DNA from: Lentisphaerota bacterium
GTDB taxonomy: Bacteria; Verrucomicrobiota; Kiritimatiellia; UBA8416; JABMPJ01
Length of the DNA: 36,536 nt
Assembly (NCBI GenBank): GCA_013203785.1
Contig: JABMPJ010000091.1
Location: 1-36,536, forward strand
Direction: 5' to 3'
The notes under the pieces were generated by a model that worked only from the letters and a program-made list of their open reading frames with translations, was not told the origin of the DNA and did no database searches. Position numbers and translations under genes: made by a program. Positions 28,056-36,499 of the stretch are shown piece by piece; within the stretch, counting starts at the first letter, position 1; each line of letters begins with the position of its first letter.

Positions 28056-29176
28056 AAGCAGACAATCTGAAGCCGCGCATGATTGCGCAGAAAGAGGACG
28101 GTATAGCCGACACGCCGCACTGTAAAGTCCTGGTTGTTGATGACGAGAAAAGTATCCGCATCAGCCTGCGAGAGTTTCTTCTGGCTGCGGGTTATGAGGC
28201 CAATGTGGCGGAGGACGCGCAAGCTGCCCGGAAGCTTCTGGCCGATGGTGACTACGATGTGGTGGTCTCAGACATCGTTTTGCCTGGCGTCTCCGGTGTG
28301 ACATTGCTGAAGGCGATCCGGGCCGCCTCGCCCGACGTGCAGGTCATCGTGATGACCGGTGAGCCGACGGTGGAGACCGCCTCTGAAGCGGTGCGCGCCG
28401 GTGCTTCAGACTACCTGACCAAGCCGATTGCCAAGGATGCCATTCTCGCTGCAGTGAGCCGGGCCGCCGCATCCAAGCAACTGCAGGACGAAAATCGGCA
28501 CCTGCATGCCGAGAATCAACGCTATCAGGAGCGGCTCGAGCTCATGGTGGCACAGCGAACGACTGAGCTATCCGCGGCGTTGGAGGGAACCATTCGTGCC
28601 ATGGCCAACATGGTGGAATCTAGAGATCCTTACACAGCGGGGCATCAGCAACGCGTCTCACGCTTGGCGCAGAGCATCGCGGAGACGATGGGGTTGCCAG
28701 AGGAGGAAGTACGGGGCACCTATTTTGCGGGACTGATACACGACATCGGTAAGATCGGGGTGCCCACAGAAATACTGACGACGCCGGTCAAACTTTGTAA
28801 AGAGGCTATTGGCATGATTCGGAAGCATCCTGGTACCGGGTCGCGCATCCTTGGCAATATCCAGTTCCCCTGGCCGCTGGCCGAGATTATCCACCAGCAC
28901 CACGAGCGGATGGACGGTTCGGGTTACCCCATGGGGCTGGCAGGCCCGGCCATACGGATGGAGGCTAGGATTTTGGCTGTGTCTGACGTGGTGGAAGCCA
29001 TGGCGGGCCACCGTCCCTATCGAGCGGCACTCGGCATCGAGGCGGCTCTGGAGGAAATTGAAACGGGACGCGGCCTCGCGTACGACGCCGCGGTGGTTGA
29101 TGCGTGCCTCCTTCTGTTTCGAGAGAAGGGGTTCAGTCTGGTCGATATGACGGGTATTGCCGGAGAAAGACGATGA
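28052..29176 (+). CDS. REC-HD-GYP protein, RpfG type
   Basis: This 374-residue response regulator has a cyclic-di-GMP phosphodiesterase output. The receiver is at about 24-140 (D74 in VVSDIVLPG, K114 in LTKPI). A coiled coil at about 145-180 (ENQRYQERLEL) leads to the HD-GYP domain with H230-D231 in LIHDIGKIGVP, HH at 283-284, and DGSGYP at 288-293. All signature residues are present, so hydrolysis of cyclic-di-GMP is expected from the family. ATG at 28052 overlaps the stop of kinase 3 (ATGA) with GAGG just upstream. Its receiver and coiled coil closely match those of the next gene. With pilT downstream, control of motility or surface attachment is a reasonable inference. Confidence 0.95.
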   Translation: MKADNLKPRMIAQKEDGIADTPHCKVLVVDDEKSIRISLREFLLAAGYEANVAEDAQAARKLLADGDYDVVVSDIVLPGVSGVTLLKAIRAASPDVQVIVMTGEPTVETASEAVRAGASDYLTKPIAKDAILAAVSRAAASKQLQDENRHLHAENQRYQERLELMVAQRTTELSAALEGTIRAMANMVESRDPYTAGHQQRVSRLAQSIAETMGLPEEEVRGTYFAGLIHDIGKIGVPTEILTTPVKLCKEAIGMIRKHPGTGSRILGNIQFPWPLAEIIHQHHERMDGSGYPMGLAGPAIRMEARILAVSDVVEAMAGHRPYRAALGIEAALEEIETGRGLAYDAAVVDACLLLFREKGFSLVDMTGIAGERR

Positions 29177-30825
29177 AACAAACGGAGCCTCCTTGTACCA
29201 CAGCAGAAGGGAATAAGCCTATGCCCCGTGTCATGATTGTCGACGACGAGAAATGCATCCGCATGGGTCTGCGGGGGTTCCTTGTCGAAGCGGGCTATAC
29301 GGTCGAGGTGGCTGCCGATGCGGAGGAGGCGCTCCACGTTCTCGAAGCATGTGACTGCGATGTGGTTGTGAGTGACATTCTTCTGCCGCGGATCAGTGGG
29401 ATCAAGCTTCTGCAGGCCATTCATACGGCCGCACCCTATGCTCAGGTCATCATGATGACGGGTGAGCCCACCGCGGGCTCGGCGGCCGAGGCGTTGCGCT
29501 CAGGGGCGTTTGACTACCTTTCCAAGCCCATCGGGAAGAATGCCATCCTTCGTGCGGTCGGCAACGCCGCGAAGGTGAAAGCCCTCGACGACGAGCGCCG
29601 TCGCTTGGAAGGCGAGAATCGTACCTACCAGGAAAATCTAGAGCAATTGGTTGATGCGCGCACCGAGGAACTACGCCGCGCCATGGAGGAACTCAAGAAC
29701 GCACAGGGCGAGCTGATCCGCCACGAGCGCTTGAACGCTTTGGCCCAGCTGGCGGCGGGGATTTGTCACGATTTTAACAATGTCCTGATGCCGATTCGCG
29801 GATTATCTGACTATCTGGTTACGCATCCAGAGACGTTGGATGATAAGGCCGAGGCCTTACGTTTGCTCCACATGATTCACTCGGCGACCGATGATGCCAA
29901 AGAGATCGTCAAACGCATGCGCGAATTCTACCGGCCCCGTGACGTCTTGGACACGGGCTCTGTAGATCTGAACGAGCTCTGCCTGTCAGTGGTTGAGTTG
30001 ACTCGCCCGCGGTGGGAGACCCAAGCGCGGAGCCAGGGTCGGCGTATCGAGGTCCGGTGTGATGCCCGTTCGGCACCAGAGATAACGGGCAACGCCTCTC
30101 AGCTCAGAGAAGCCCTCATGAATCTTGTGTTGAACGCAGTTGACGCGATGCCGCGGGGCGGAACCCTCTCCTTGACGGCCGAAGCCACGAGCCAGTCGGT
30201 GCGCCTTAGTATTTCAGACACCGGGGACGGGATGGAAGACGAGGTCTGCAAACGGTGCCTGGAGCCGTTCTTCAGTACGAAGGGCGAGCACGGTACCGGT
30301 ATGGGAATGGCGATGGTTCATGGTATCGTGAGTAGGCATGGCGGCACGCTCGAGATTGAGAGTGTTGTATCGAAAGGCACCACGATCCGAATTCTCCTCC
30401 CACTAGCCTCTCCACCGCCACTGCCGGCCTTGCCTGATGCTCCGGTTCCTGAAGGAGAACAGAAGCCGCTGAGTATCCTGGTGATCGACGATGAGGAATG
30501 GTCGCGCGTCTTGCTTGACAGGTATCTGAAAGAGGCGGGGCATGCTGTGGAATGGGTTCCGGACGGAGCCGCAGGTGTTGCGAAGGCATCCGGCAACCAT
30601 TTCGATCTCGTGATTATGGATGGGGCCATGCCGGGCATGAACGGGGAGCAGGCCGCTGTGGCGCTGAAGAAACAATCTCCGGCCTGCCCGGTCCTGCTGC
30701 TGACCGGTGATCTCATGAGCACGGAAACCAGCGTGGCCAGCGAGGTGGACGGTGTGCTGGCAAAACCGATTACACAACGGGAGCTGCTGGAGATGGTGCG
30801 CCGGCTGACGGTGGGGGGTGCCTGA
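29173..30825 (+). CDS. REC-histidine kinase-REC hybrid
   Basis: This is a 550-residue soluble protein. It has a receiver (about 18-135, D68 in VVSDILLPR), a coiled coil (about 138-185, NRTYQENLEQLVDARTEEL), HisKA with H199 in GICHDFNNVLMP, HATPase (SDTGDG, then HGTGMGMAMVHG), a proline-rich linker (SPPPLPALPDAP) and a second receiver (about 433-550, D483 in VIMDGAMPG). ATG at 29173 overlaps the HD-GYP stop, and GGAG lies 7 nt upstream. Having receivers at both ends implies both input from another kinase and an intramolecular phosphate acceptor. No HPt domain is found in the window to pass the phosphate on. Confidence 0.94.
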   Translation: MKQTEPPCTTAEGNKPMPRVMIVDDEKCIRMGLRGFLVEAGYTVEVAADAEEALHVLEACDCDVVVSDILLPRISGIKLLQAIHTAAPYAQVIMMTGEPTAGSAAEALRSGAFDYLSKPIGKNAILRAVGNAAKVKALDDERRRLEGENRTYQENLEQLVDARTEELRRAMEELKNAQGELIRHERLNALAQLAAGICHDFNNVLMPIRGLSDYLVTHPETLDDKAEALRLLHMIHSATDDAKEIVKRMREFYRPRDVLDTGSVDLNELCLSVVELTRPRWETQARSQGRRIEVRCDARSAPEITGNASQLREALMNLVLNAVDAMPRGGTLSLTAEATSQSVRLSISDTGDGMEDEVCKRCLEPFFSTKGEHGTGMGMAMVHGIVSRHGGTLEIESVVSKGTTIRILLPLASPPPLPALPDAPVPEGEQKPLSILVIDDEEWSRVLLDRYLKEAGHAVEWVPDGAAGVAKASGNHFDLVIMDGAMPGMNGEQAAVALKKQSPACPVLLLTGDLMSTETSVASEVDGVLAKPITQRELLEMVRRLTVGGA

Positions 30826-30959
30826 TATGGACCGATGGATGATCTTGTCCGAACCCGAGCGCCGATGCTGTGATATGATGCTTGCTTCTATATTGGGTCT
30901 CAAAGAGACTCGCATATGTGACGGGCGGCGGTCCCCATTATTAAGGAAGGAAGGTGCCC
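30826..30959 (+). promoter_or_regulatory. Gap between signalling operon and pilT group
   Basis: This is the only real break in the rightward cluster. It contains a possible -10 (TATGAT at 30874-30879) without a clear -35, another AT-rich word TATATT (30889-30894), and a small stem GTCTC-AAA-GAGAC at 30897-30909. The stem could be an operator. The region probably holds a promoter for the receiver-pilT group, but the match is weak. Confidence 0.35.
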
Positions 30960-31565
30960 ATGATACTTGTAGTGGATGATGATCTGCGATTGGCCGCCAC
31001 CCTACGCACCGTACTGGAGCACGAGGGCGAATCGGTCATTACGGCTGCGAATGGTGTGGAAGCCTATGGGGTGCTCAAGTCACAGTCGTGCAGTATGATG
31101 TTGATGGATGTGAATATGCCTGCCCTGAGTGGGACGGAGCTTTTGAAGCTCATGAAGGACGAGGATATCAGCGTTCCCACCATCGTCATGACCGGCAACG
31201 AAGCTTTTGACCCCGCTTCTTTGAAGAACTATTCGTTCGTCATTGGCCTGGAACGCAAACCGTTCGATATCGTGAAGCTCGCCTCCACGATTCACGGCTA
31301 CGGTGGTCGGCAGCAGGGCGTCACCGTGTTCACGGCCACCCGGCGAATCGATGGTGATTTGACACTTCCCGCGGCAGTGGATTTGCCTGCATTCGTGTCA
31401 CAGTCAGGGCCGTTCATTGTCTTAAACAACGCGTCGGTAACACACGGGGATGGGAGCGCATTTCAGGTGCCGTCGGCGCTTTGTCTTCGTGTCGACAGCA
31501 TCGTGTGCCTGTCCGCGGTTGAGACGGCCCCCGCCGAGAAAGGTACAGAACATGGCTCAGATTGA
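30960..31565 (+). CDS. Receiver with unrecognised C-terminal domain, next to pilT
   Basis: This 201-residue protein starts with a receiver (acidic cluster at 6-8, D50 in LMDVNMPALSG, ERKPF near 100). About 80 residues follow that match no family I know; they contain GPFIVLNNASVTHGDGSAFQ and LCLRVDSIVCLSAVE and look like beta strands of a small domain. ATG at 30960 follows a strong AAGGAAGGAAGG tract; GTG 30954 is an alternative. Its last 14 bp overlap the pilT start, so the two are tightly linked. A role in controlling the PilT motor is an attractive inference. Confidence 0.85.
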   Translation: MILVVDDDLRLAATLRTVLEHEGESVITAANGVEAYGVLKSQSCSMMLMDVNMPALSGTELLKLMKDEDISVPTIVMTGNEAFDPASLKNYSFVIGLERKPFDIVKLASTIHGYGGRQQGVTVFTATRRIDGDLTLPAAVDLPAFVSQSGPFIVLNNASVTHGDGSAFQVPSALCLRVDSIVCLSAVETAPAEKGTEHGSD

Positions 31566-32649
31566 CACGTTGGTCAGGGCGTTCGTCGACAAGGGGGGCA
31601 GCGATCTGCATCTCTCCGTTGACTTGGTTCCCATGACCAGGTGTAGCGGGGATATGGTGCCGCTCGATCATCCCGTCTTATCGGCCGATACGCTCTGCGC
31701 CATGCTCGATGAGATCATGCCGGAGCGCAATAGGGTTGAATTCAAAGCGGACCGTGACACCGATTTTGGATATGAGATCGAGGGGTACGCGCGTCTGCGC
31801 GTCAACGCCTTTGAGGACCGGATGGGCGTGGGGGCGGTCTTGCGGGCCATCCCCACCACGATCATCTCCGCCGAACAGCTTGACCTGCCGAAGGGTGTGA
31901 CCAATCTATGTCGCCTCTCGCAGGGACTGGTCGTGGTGACGGGGCCCACCGGCAGTGGAAAGAGCACGACTCTGGCGGCGATGATCGATCTGATCAACCG
32001 CACCAGCCGCGACCATATTATCACGATTGAAGACCCCATCGAGTTTGTGCATCCCCAAAAGCTCTGCCGGATCAATCAGCGTGAAATCAACAGTCACACC
32101 AAGGGGTTCGCCCGTGCGCTGCGGGCAGCATTGCGCCAGGATCCAGATATTGTGCTGGTGGGCGAGATGCGCGATTTGGAAACGATCGAGATTGCCATCG
32201 ACACTGCGGAGACCGGGCATCTCGTCTTCGGTACGCTGCATACCAGTTCTGCTGCCGGTACGGTAAACCGGATCATAGATGCATTTCCGGCGAGTCGGCA
32301 GAACCAAATCCGGACGATGCTGGCCTCCTCTCTGAAGGGGGTGATCGCCCAGACACTCTGCAAGCGCTCGGAGGGTGGACGCGTGGCGGCCCTTGAAATC
32401 ATGCTGGTGGAGCGCGGGATCAGCGCGCTGATCAGGGATGGCAAGACACACCAGCTGGAGTCTGCCATGCAGGTGGGGCGCTCTCTCGGCATGCTGTTGC
32501 TTAACGACTCGCTGGCTGACCTGGTGCGACACGGCGTGGTGGAGGCGTCTGAAGCCTATAGGCGGGCGGTGGACAAAGAGGATCTGCTCGCAAGGTTTGC
32601 CAAGTATGGCATCTCGCCACCCAACATAACCGGCGGCCTTGCGATGTAG
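31552..32649 (+). CDS. pilT: Type IV pilus retraction ATPase, PilT family
   Basis: This 365-residue hexameric AAA-like ATPase is of the type that powers pilus retraction and twitching. It has an N-terminal PAS-like part with GGSDLHLS (15-22), Walker A GPTGSGKST at 131-139, the Asp box ITIEDPIEF, Walker B DIVLVGEMRD (199-208) and the His box GHLVFGTLHT (222-231). The PilT-specific C-terminal helix reads SALIRDGKTHQL (291-302), a variant of the AIRNLIRE motif. ATG at 31552 has AAAGG 8 nt upstream; the longer frame to 31450 overlaps the receiver gene and is not supported. The length fits PilT or PilU rather than PilB. No other pilus gene is in the window. Confidence 0.93.
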   Translation: MAQIDTLVRAFVDKGGSDLHLSVDLVPMTRCSGDMVPLDHPVLSADTLCAMLDEIMPERNRVEFKADRDTDFGYEIEGYARLRVNAFEDRMGVGAVLRAIPTTIISAEQLDLPKGVTNLCRLSQGLVVVTGPTGSGKSTTLAAMIDLINRTSRDHIITIEDPIEFVHPQKLCRINQREINSHTKGFARALRAALRQDPDIVLVGEMRDLETIEIAIDTAETGHLVFGTLHTSSAAGTVNRIIDAFPASRQNQIRTMLASSLKGVIAQTLCKRSEGGRVAALEIMLVERGISALIRDGKTHQLESAMQVGRSLGMLLLNDSLADLVRHGVVEASEAYRRAVDKEDLLARFAKYGISPPNITGGLAM

Positions 32650-32686
32650 CCCGCGCGTGAGACCGCGCCAATGGAGAGGGAGTACC

Positions 32687-33373
32687 ATGACGGGAATAGA
32701 GAAACTGGAAAAACGGGTGCGGCGCATCCGGCTGTGCATGTCCGTCGGATTTGGGTTGTATATCCTTCCTGTTCTGGCGGCCTATTTTGTTCCCTGGCTG
32801 GCCCTGCTCGTTCCGGTTGGGGTGGCCATCACGGTGGGCGCTATCATTGTGGCGCTTCGTTCGTTGCATTGTCCGGAATGCGCCGGACCGTTGGGGAACC
32901 TTCTTCTCATAAAGCAATCCGGCAAGCTCTTTGCGCTGCCCCCTGATCTGGCCACCTGTCCCCACTGCGGCAGCGACCTCACTGTTCAGCGTGGTCATGA
33001 GGATCTGTTGGAAATCCTGAGCGCTTACGAGAAGGATGGCGAATATCTGGGCGTGGTGAGCATCCTTATGAATGGCGTGGCTCATCACTATGAGCTCAAA
33101 CTGGAAGGCGCAGCACGGCGTACGTTCAAGGAGATTATACAGCTACAGCCCTTTGGTAAACATGGCGGCACGACGCGCTATTTCTTTGTGCCACCATCAC
33201 GCCGCGCCCCCGATCCCACGACATCGGTGTATATCAAAATACGCGTGGAAGAGGGCACGATGGACACCGTGGTGGATATCCGGGCCCCGCGCGCCCTCCA
33301 GACCTGCTTCGAATGGTTGAATCAATTAGAGGATGCCTCCCAGATTCCCCGGCTCTCGCTCCGAAAGCCATGA
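32687..33373 (+). CDS. Membrane protein with paired CPxC motifs
   Basis: This 228-residue protein of unknown function has two predicted transmembrane helices (about 18-36 and 40-58). CPEC (62-65) and CPHCG (91-95) follow and could form a zinc ribbon just inside the membrane. The C-terminal half is soluble. ATG at 32687 has GGGAG just upstream; the frame opens earlier at 32639 within the gap after pilT. It lies 37 bp after pilT and may belong to the same transcript. No family was recognised. Confidence 0.8.
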   Translation: MTGIEKLEKRVRRIRLCMSVGFGLYILPVLAAYFVPWLALLVPVGVAITVGAIIVALRSLHCPECAGPLGNLLLIKQSGKLFALPPDLATCPHCGSDLTVQRGHEDLLEILSAYEKDGEYLGVVSILMNGVAHHYELKLEGAARRTFKEIIQLQPFGKHGGTTRYFFVPPSRRAPDPTTSVYIKIRVEEGTMDTVVDIRAPRALQTCFEWLNQLEDASQIPRLSLRKP

Positions 33374-33392
33374 CGGGCGCATCTGTCGCCCG
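33374..33392. terminator. GC-rich hairpin between convergent genes
   Basis: CGGGCG (33374-33379) and CGCCCG (33387-33392) form a 6-bp stem with a 7-nt loop directly after the stop of the rightward gene and 16 bp before the end of lpxB. It could end transcription from both sides, though no U-run follows on either strand. Confidence 0.35.
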
Positions 33393-33408
33393 ACGTCGCG
33401 TGTCGCCG

Positions 33409-34572
33409 CTAGCTGGCCGGTCCGTGAAGTCGTGGGCTGATGGCATCCAGCACCGCGGCGGCGGCGCGGTCCGTGCCACCGGGGGGGCCGAGGCGACGGT
33501 TGACGTCGTCCAGTGCGGCCAGGGCGGCGGCGTGGACGGTGTTATCGCTGATGAGTGGCTCGAGTGCGGCGGCTAGGGCGTGTGGCGTGGCGGCGTATTG
33601 CAGCAATTCGGTGGCGACCTCCGCTTCGGCGACGATATTGACCAGGCCGATGTGCTTCACCTTTACCAGCGCTCGTGCCAGCCAGTAGGTGATGGGGGTG
33701 GCTTGGTAGGTGATCACCATGGGACAGCGCAGCAGAGAGGCCTCCAGCGTGGCGGTGCCGGAGGCGATCAGCGTCGCGCGTGCCTCGGCCAGAACGGCGC
33801 GGGTGTGACCGATCACGATCTCTGAGCGGGTCGGCCCGGCGGGCCGACCGGCCAGCACACGGTTGACCAGTGCGGCCGCAGCTTCGGAGTGGACGGGAAT
33901 GATGAAGGAGGCCTCGGGATGTTTCTCTTCGATCAGGGCCGCTGCGGCCCACATGGAGGGAAGGATGCGTTCGATCTCGTGGTCACGGCTGCCAGGCAGC
34001 AGGGCGATGTGAGGTGTCCCCTGCCACGGTAGGGTGGGGTGGGGCTGTCGGCGGACCTCGTCGATCTCGTCCACGAGCGGGTGGCCTACAAAATCGACCT
34101 GAAGAGCGGTGTGATCGAAGTGGGCCGCCTCGAAAGGGAAAAAGGCGATCAGGCGATCGAGTGTGGCGGCCATGCGCGGGATTCGCTGGCGATTCCATGC
34201 CCACACCTGGGGACAGATATAGTAGATCGTCTTGAAGCCCATGAGATGGGCGCGGCGCGCGAAGCGGAGATTGAAGCCGGGGTAGTCAATCAGGATAACG
34301 GCATCGGGCCGCCGGCTGCGTAGTTGGGCCAAGCTATCGTAGAAGATGCGGCGTAGATGGCGATACTTACGCAGGACCTCGCTGATCCCCGTGACCGCCA
34401 TGGCGGAGATGTCGGTGAAGGTTTCAACCCCGGCCGCGCGCATTTGTTCGCCGCCGATGCCGAAGCAGGTGATCTCAGGGTGATGTGCATGAATAGCGCG
34501 CACCAGGCGCGCCCCATGCATGTCACCGGAGACCTCGCCGGCAATGATCATCAGGCTGGGGGATCGAGGCAT
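33409..34572 (-). CDS. lpxB: Lipid-A-disaccharide synthase LpxB
   Basis: This 387-residue GT19 glycosyltransferase joins UDP-2,3-diacylglucosamine and lipid X to form the lipid A disaccharide at the inner membrane. Recognisable motifs are MIIAGEVSGDMHGA (8-21), GIGGEQMRAAG, ILIDYPGFNLR, YYICPQVWAWNRQR and LLPGSRDHEIERILP. Length is normal. It is the third gene of the leftward group lpxI, Gfo/Idh, lpxB and starts a few bases after the dehydrogenase stop, so it is probably coupled. It shows that the host makes lipopolysaccharide. Confidence 0.97.
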   Translation of the reverse strand: MPRSPSLMIIAGEVSGDMHGARLVRAIHAHHPEITCFGIGGEQMRAAGVETFTDISAMAVTGISEVLRKYRHLRRIFYDSLAQLRSRRPDAVILIDYPGFNLRFARRAHLMGFKTIYYICPQVWAWNRQRIPRMAATLDRLIAFFPFEAAHFDHTALQVDFVGHPLVDEIDEVRRQPHPTLPWQGTPHIALLPGSRDHEIERILPSMWAAAALIEEKHPEASFIIPVHSEAAAALVNRVLAGRPAGPTRSEIVIGHTRAVLAEARATLIASGTATLEASLLRCPMVITYQATPITYWLARALVKVKHIGLVNIVAEAEVATELLQYAATPHALAAALEPLISDNTVHAAALAALDDVNRRLGPPGGTDRAAAAVLDAISPRLHGPAS

Positions 34573-34574
34573 GG

Positions 34575-35522
34575 TTAGGATGGGTTGGTTTGGATGATAT
34601 GACAGATGTCGACGGCCAATTTAAGCGCCTGTGAGCCCTGCTCGCCGGTGACGACCGGTTCGCCGCGGGTGGCGGCGGAGTGGACGAAGGCACGCAGCTC
34701 GTGGGCGAGTTGGTCGCCCTTCTCGGTGGGAATATCGACCACCTGCATGCTGTCCGGCCCTTTGCGATGAAGCGTGCCGGTCTGCGTGCCGTAGTCCAGT
34801 GCGGCATAGGAGTCGCCCTGGAAAACGGTAATGGTGCGCATCTGCTGCGTACTGATGCGATTGGCGGTCAGATTGGCCACACAGCCGTTCTCGAAGCGCA
34901 GACGGACATCCGCGACGTCTTCGCTGGGACTGAGCACGGAGACGCCAAAGGCGCGGATCTCCGCGAGGGGGGAGCGAACCAGGTGGAGGATAAGCTCCAG
35001 GTCATGAATCATCATGTCGAGTACGACGCTCACCTCCGTGCCGCGCGGCGCGGCGCCCGGTCGAGGAGGGGGATAGGCGCACATTCGGATCGCCTCAATG
35101 AAGGTGGGTGTGCGCATGTGGTCTTCCAGAAAGCGCATCACCGGGTTGAATCGCTCGATATGGCCCACCTGCAGGACCAACCCCTTCTGCCGGGCAACCG
35201 CAACCATCTCTTCGGCCTCCTCGGTCGTCGTCGCAATGGGCTTCTCAACCAATAGGTGCAGGTTGTGGGCCGCCAGCGTGAGAAAGGTGTCGTAGTGCAG
35301 ATGGGTGGGCACCACCAGGCTGGCGGCGTCTGCCACCTCGGCCAGAGCCTCCATGTCGCTGAAGGCCCGTGTATTGTACTTGGCGGCGATCTCGGCGGCC
35401 CGTGCCGGGTCAACGTCAAAGACCCCCACCAGTTCGGCCTCCTCCATAGCGTCATACTTGGCGGCATGCCACTGCCCCAAACTGCCCACCCCGAACACCG
35501 CGACCTTCACTCTGCACCCCAT
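34575..35522 (-). CDS. Gfo/Idh dehydrogenase in the lipid A operon
   Basis: This 315-residue NAD-dependent oxidoreductase has GVGSLGQWH at 11-19, EKPIATT at 93-99, GHIERFNP at 120-127 and the catalytic-region helix MMIHDLELI. GHIERFNP also occurs in UDP-N-acetylglucosamine 3-dehydrogenases such as GnnA, which with GnnB supplies 3-amino sugars to LpxA. Its place between lpxI and lpxB supports a sugar-nucleotide role in lipid A or outer-sugar synthesis, but no GnnB-like aminotransferase is in the window, so the specificity is open. ATG at 35522 follows GAGGG by 6 nt and lies 2 bp after the lpxI stop. Confidence 0.88.
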   Translation of the reverse strand: MGCRVKVAVFGVGSLGQWHAAKYDAMEEAELVGVFDVDPARAAEIAAKYNTRAFSDMEALAEVADAASLVVPTHLHYDTFLTLAAHNLHLLVEKPIATTTEEAEEMVAVARQKGLVLQVGHIERFNPVMRFLEDHMRTPTFIEAIRMCAYPPPRPGAAPRGTEVSVVLDMMIHDLELILHLVRSPLAEIRAFGVSVLSPSEDVADVRLRFENGCVANLTANRISTQQMRTITVFQGDSYAALDYGTQTGTLHRKGPDSMQVVDIPTEKGDQLAHELRAFVHSAATRGEPVVTGEQGSQALKLAVDICHIIQTNPS

Positions 35523-35524
35523 GG

Positions 35525-36352
35525 CTATCCCTCTGTATCCATGCCGATAATGGTTAACCCCTGTCGATCCGCCTGTTCGACCAAGCGATCCTTCTCAAGT
35601 AGAATGGCCTTTCCGCCCCCGAAGGCGAGGCAGGTGGCACCGGATTGCTTGAGCATCTTTAGTGTGCGTCGACCAATCACAGGAATATCGAAGCGCATGT
35701 CCTGGCCCTGCTTGGCGATCTTGATCACCACGCTGCCGCGCCCCCCCAGGCGGCCTGCTCGACGGATGGTGCGGTCGGTGCCCTCCAGCGCCTCGACGGC
35801 CAGAATGATACCCTCCTTGATCACGACGGTCTGGCCGATCTCAAGTCCTGTCGTGGTGCGTGCGATATCGAGGCCCAAGGTGATATCGGCCTCTTCGCGT
35901 GCCGTTGGCGCGCGCACGGTGAGCAGTCCAGCGGGCGGCATGTAGGCCTCCATAAAAGTGGAGGCGGGAAGGACTTCGATACCTAGCTTTGCGATCTCCG
36001 CAACGACCATGCCGAAGACAGTATGCGGGTTCTTGATGCCTAGAGTCATCAAGGCTTGGCGTGCCCATGCATCCGGCCTCACACGGAAGATGGCGGTAGG
36101 GCTCACCTGCCCGGCCATAATGGCGTGGTGCGTCCCTGCACTGCGGAGTGCATCGATCATGCGTCCGACCTGGCCGAGGTGGATCCAGTCCACTCGGTCC
36201 GCGCAGGCGGCCAGGGAGCGCGGTGTTTCGCCCTTGAACGCAACCAAATGGATATGAGATACACCGCGCTGACGCGCCTGCTCCGCCAGCAGGCGCGGGT
36301 AGTCGCCCCGCCCGGCAATCAGGGAAAATCGCTCTGGTGCTGCCTCATGCAT
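35525..36352 (-). CDS. lpxI: UDP-2,3-diacylglucosamine diphosphatase LpxI
   Basis: This 275-residue enzyme of the LpxI (DUF1009) family hydrolyses UDP-2,3-diacylglucosamine to lipid X, replacing LpxH in many bacteria. Family features are FSLIAGRGDYPRLLAEQAR near the N-terminus, AGQVSPTAIFR, and the conserved VIKEGIILAVEALEGTD followed by a GGRGSVVIK segment. ATG at 36352 is chosen because a promoter occupies the longer frame: the TTG at 36388 falls in its -35 box. The ATG has no ribosome site and lies only 7 nt from the -10, so the transcript may be leaderless. Its product feeds lpxB two genes on. Confidence 0.94.
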   Translation of the reverse strand: MHEAAPERFSLIAGRGDYPRLLAEQARQRGVSHIHLVAFKGETPRSLAACADRVDWIHLGQVGRMIDALRSAGTHHAIMAGQVSPTAIFRVRPDAWARQALMTLGIKNPHTVFGMVVAEIAKLGIEVLPASTFMEAYMPPAGLLTVRAPTAREEADITLGLDIARTTTGLEIGQTVVIKEGIILAVEALEGTDRTIRRAGRLGGRGSVVIKIAKQGQDMRFDIPVIGRRTLKMLKQSGATCLAFGGGKAILLEKDRLVEQADRQGLTIIGMDTEG

Positions 36353-36359
36353 GCGGCAG

Positions 36360-36388
36360 ACTATAGGGTAAAGGTAAGAGAGGATCAA
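36360..36388 (-). promoter_or_regulatory. Sigma-70-like promoter for lpxI
   Basis: On the minus strand TTGATC (36383-36388) and TATAGT (36360-36365) are 17 bp apart. The start codon ATG begins 7 nt after the -10 hexamer, exactly where transcription should start, which suggests a leaderless lpxI mRNA. It is back to back with the promoter at 36414-36442. Confidence 0.55.
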
Positions 36389-36413
36389 TCGGGATAAGAA
36401 TTCTCCCCAGCTG

Positions 36414-36442
36414 TTGACGGAGCGCGACTTAGTGCCTATAAC
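36414..36442 (+). promoter_or_regulatory. Strong sigma-70-like promoter at right end
   Basis: TTGACG (36414-36419) and TATAAC (36437-36442) are separated by exactly 17 bp, each one base off consensus. Transcription should start near 36449, giving a leader of about 50 nt before the ATG at 36500. This is the best promoter match in the window. Confidence 0.7.
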
Positions 36443-36499
36443 TGATGTGAGGCGAGTCTGGGTCGTTTGGGGTTTGTGTTCAACATGGGGGGAGATTCC

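Noticed and set aside
31906..32739. 277-codon leftward frame over pilT
   Set aside because: It is the antisense of conserved PilT motifs.
36353..36388. Longer lpxI start at TTG 36388
   Set aside because: The codon lies in the -35 box of a good promoter, and the added residues do not fit the family start.
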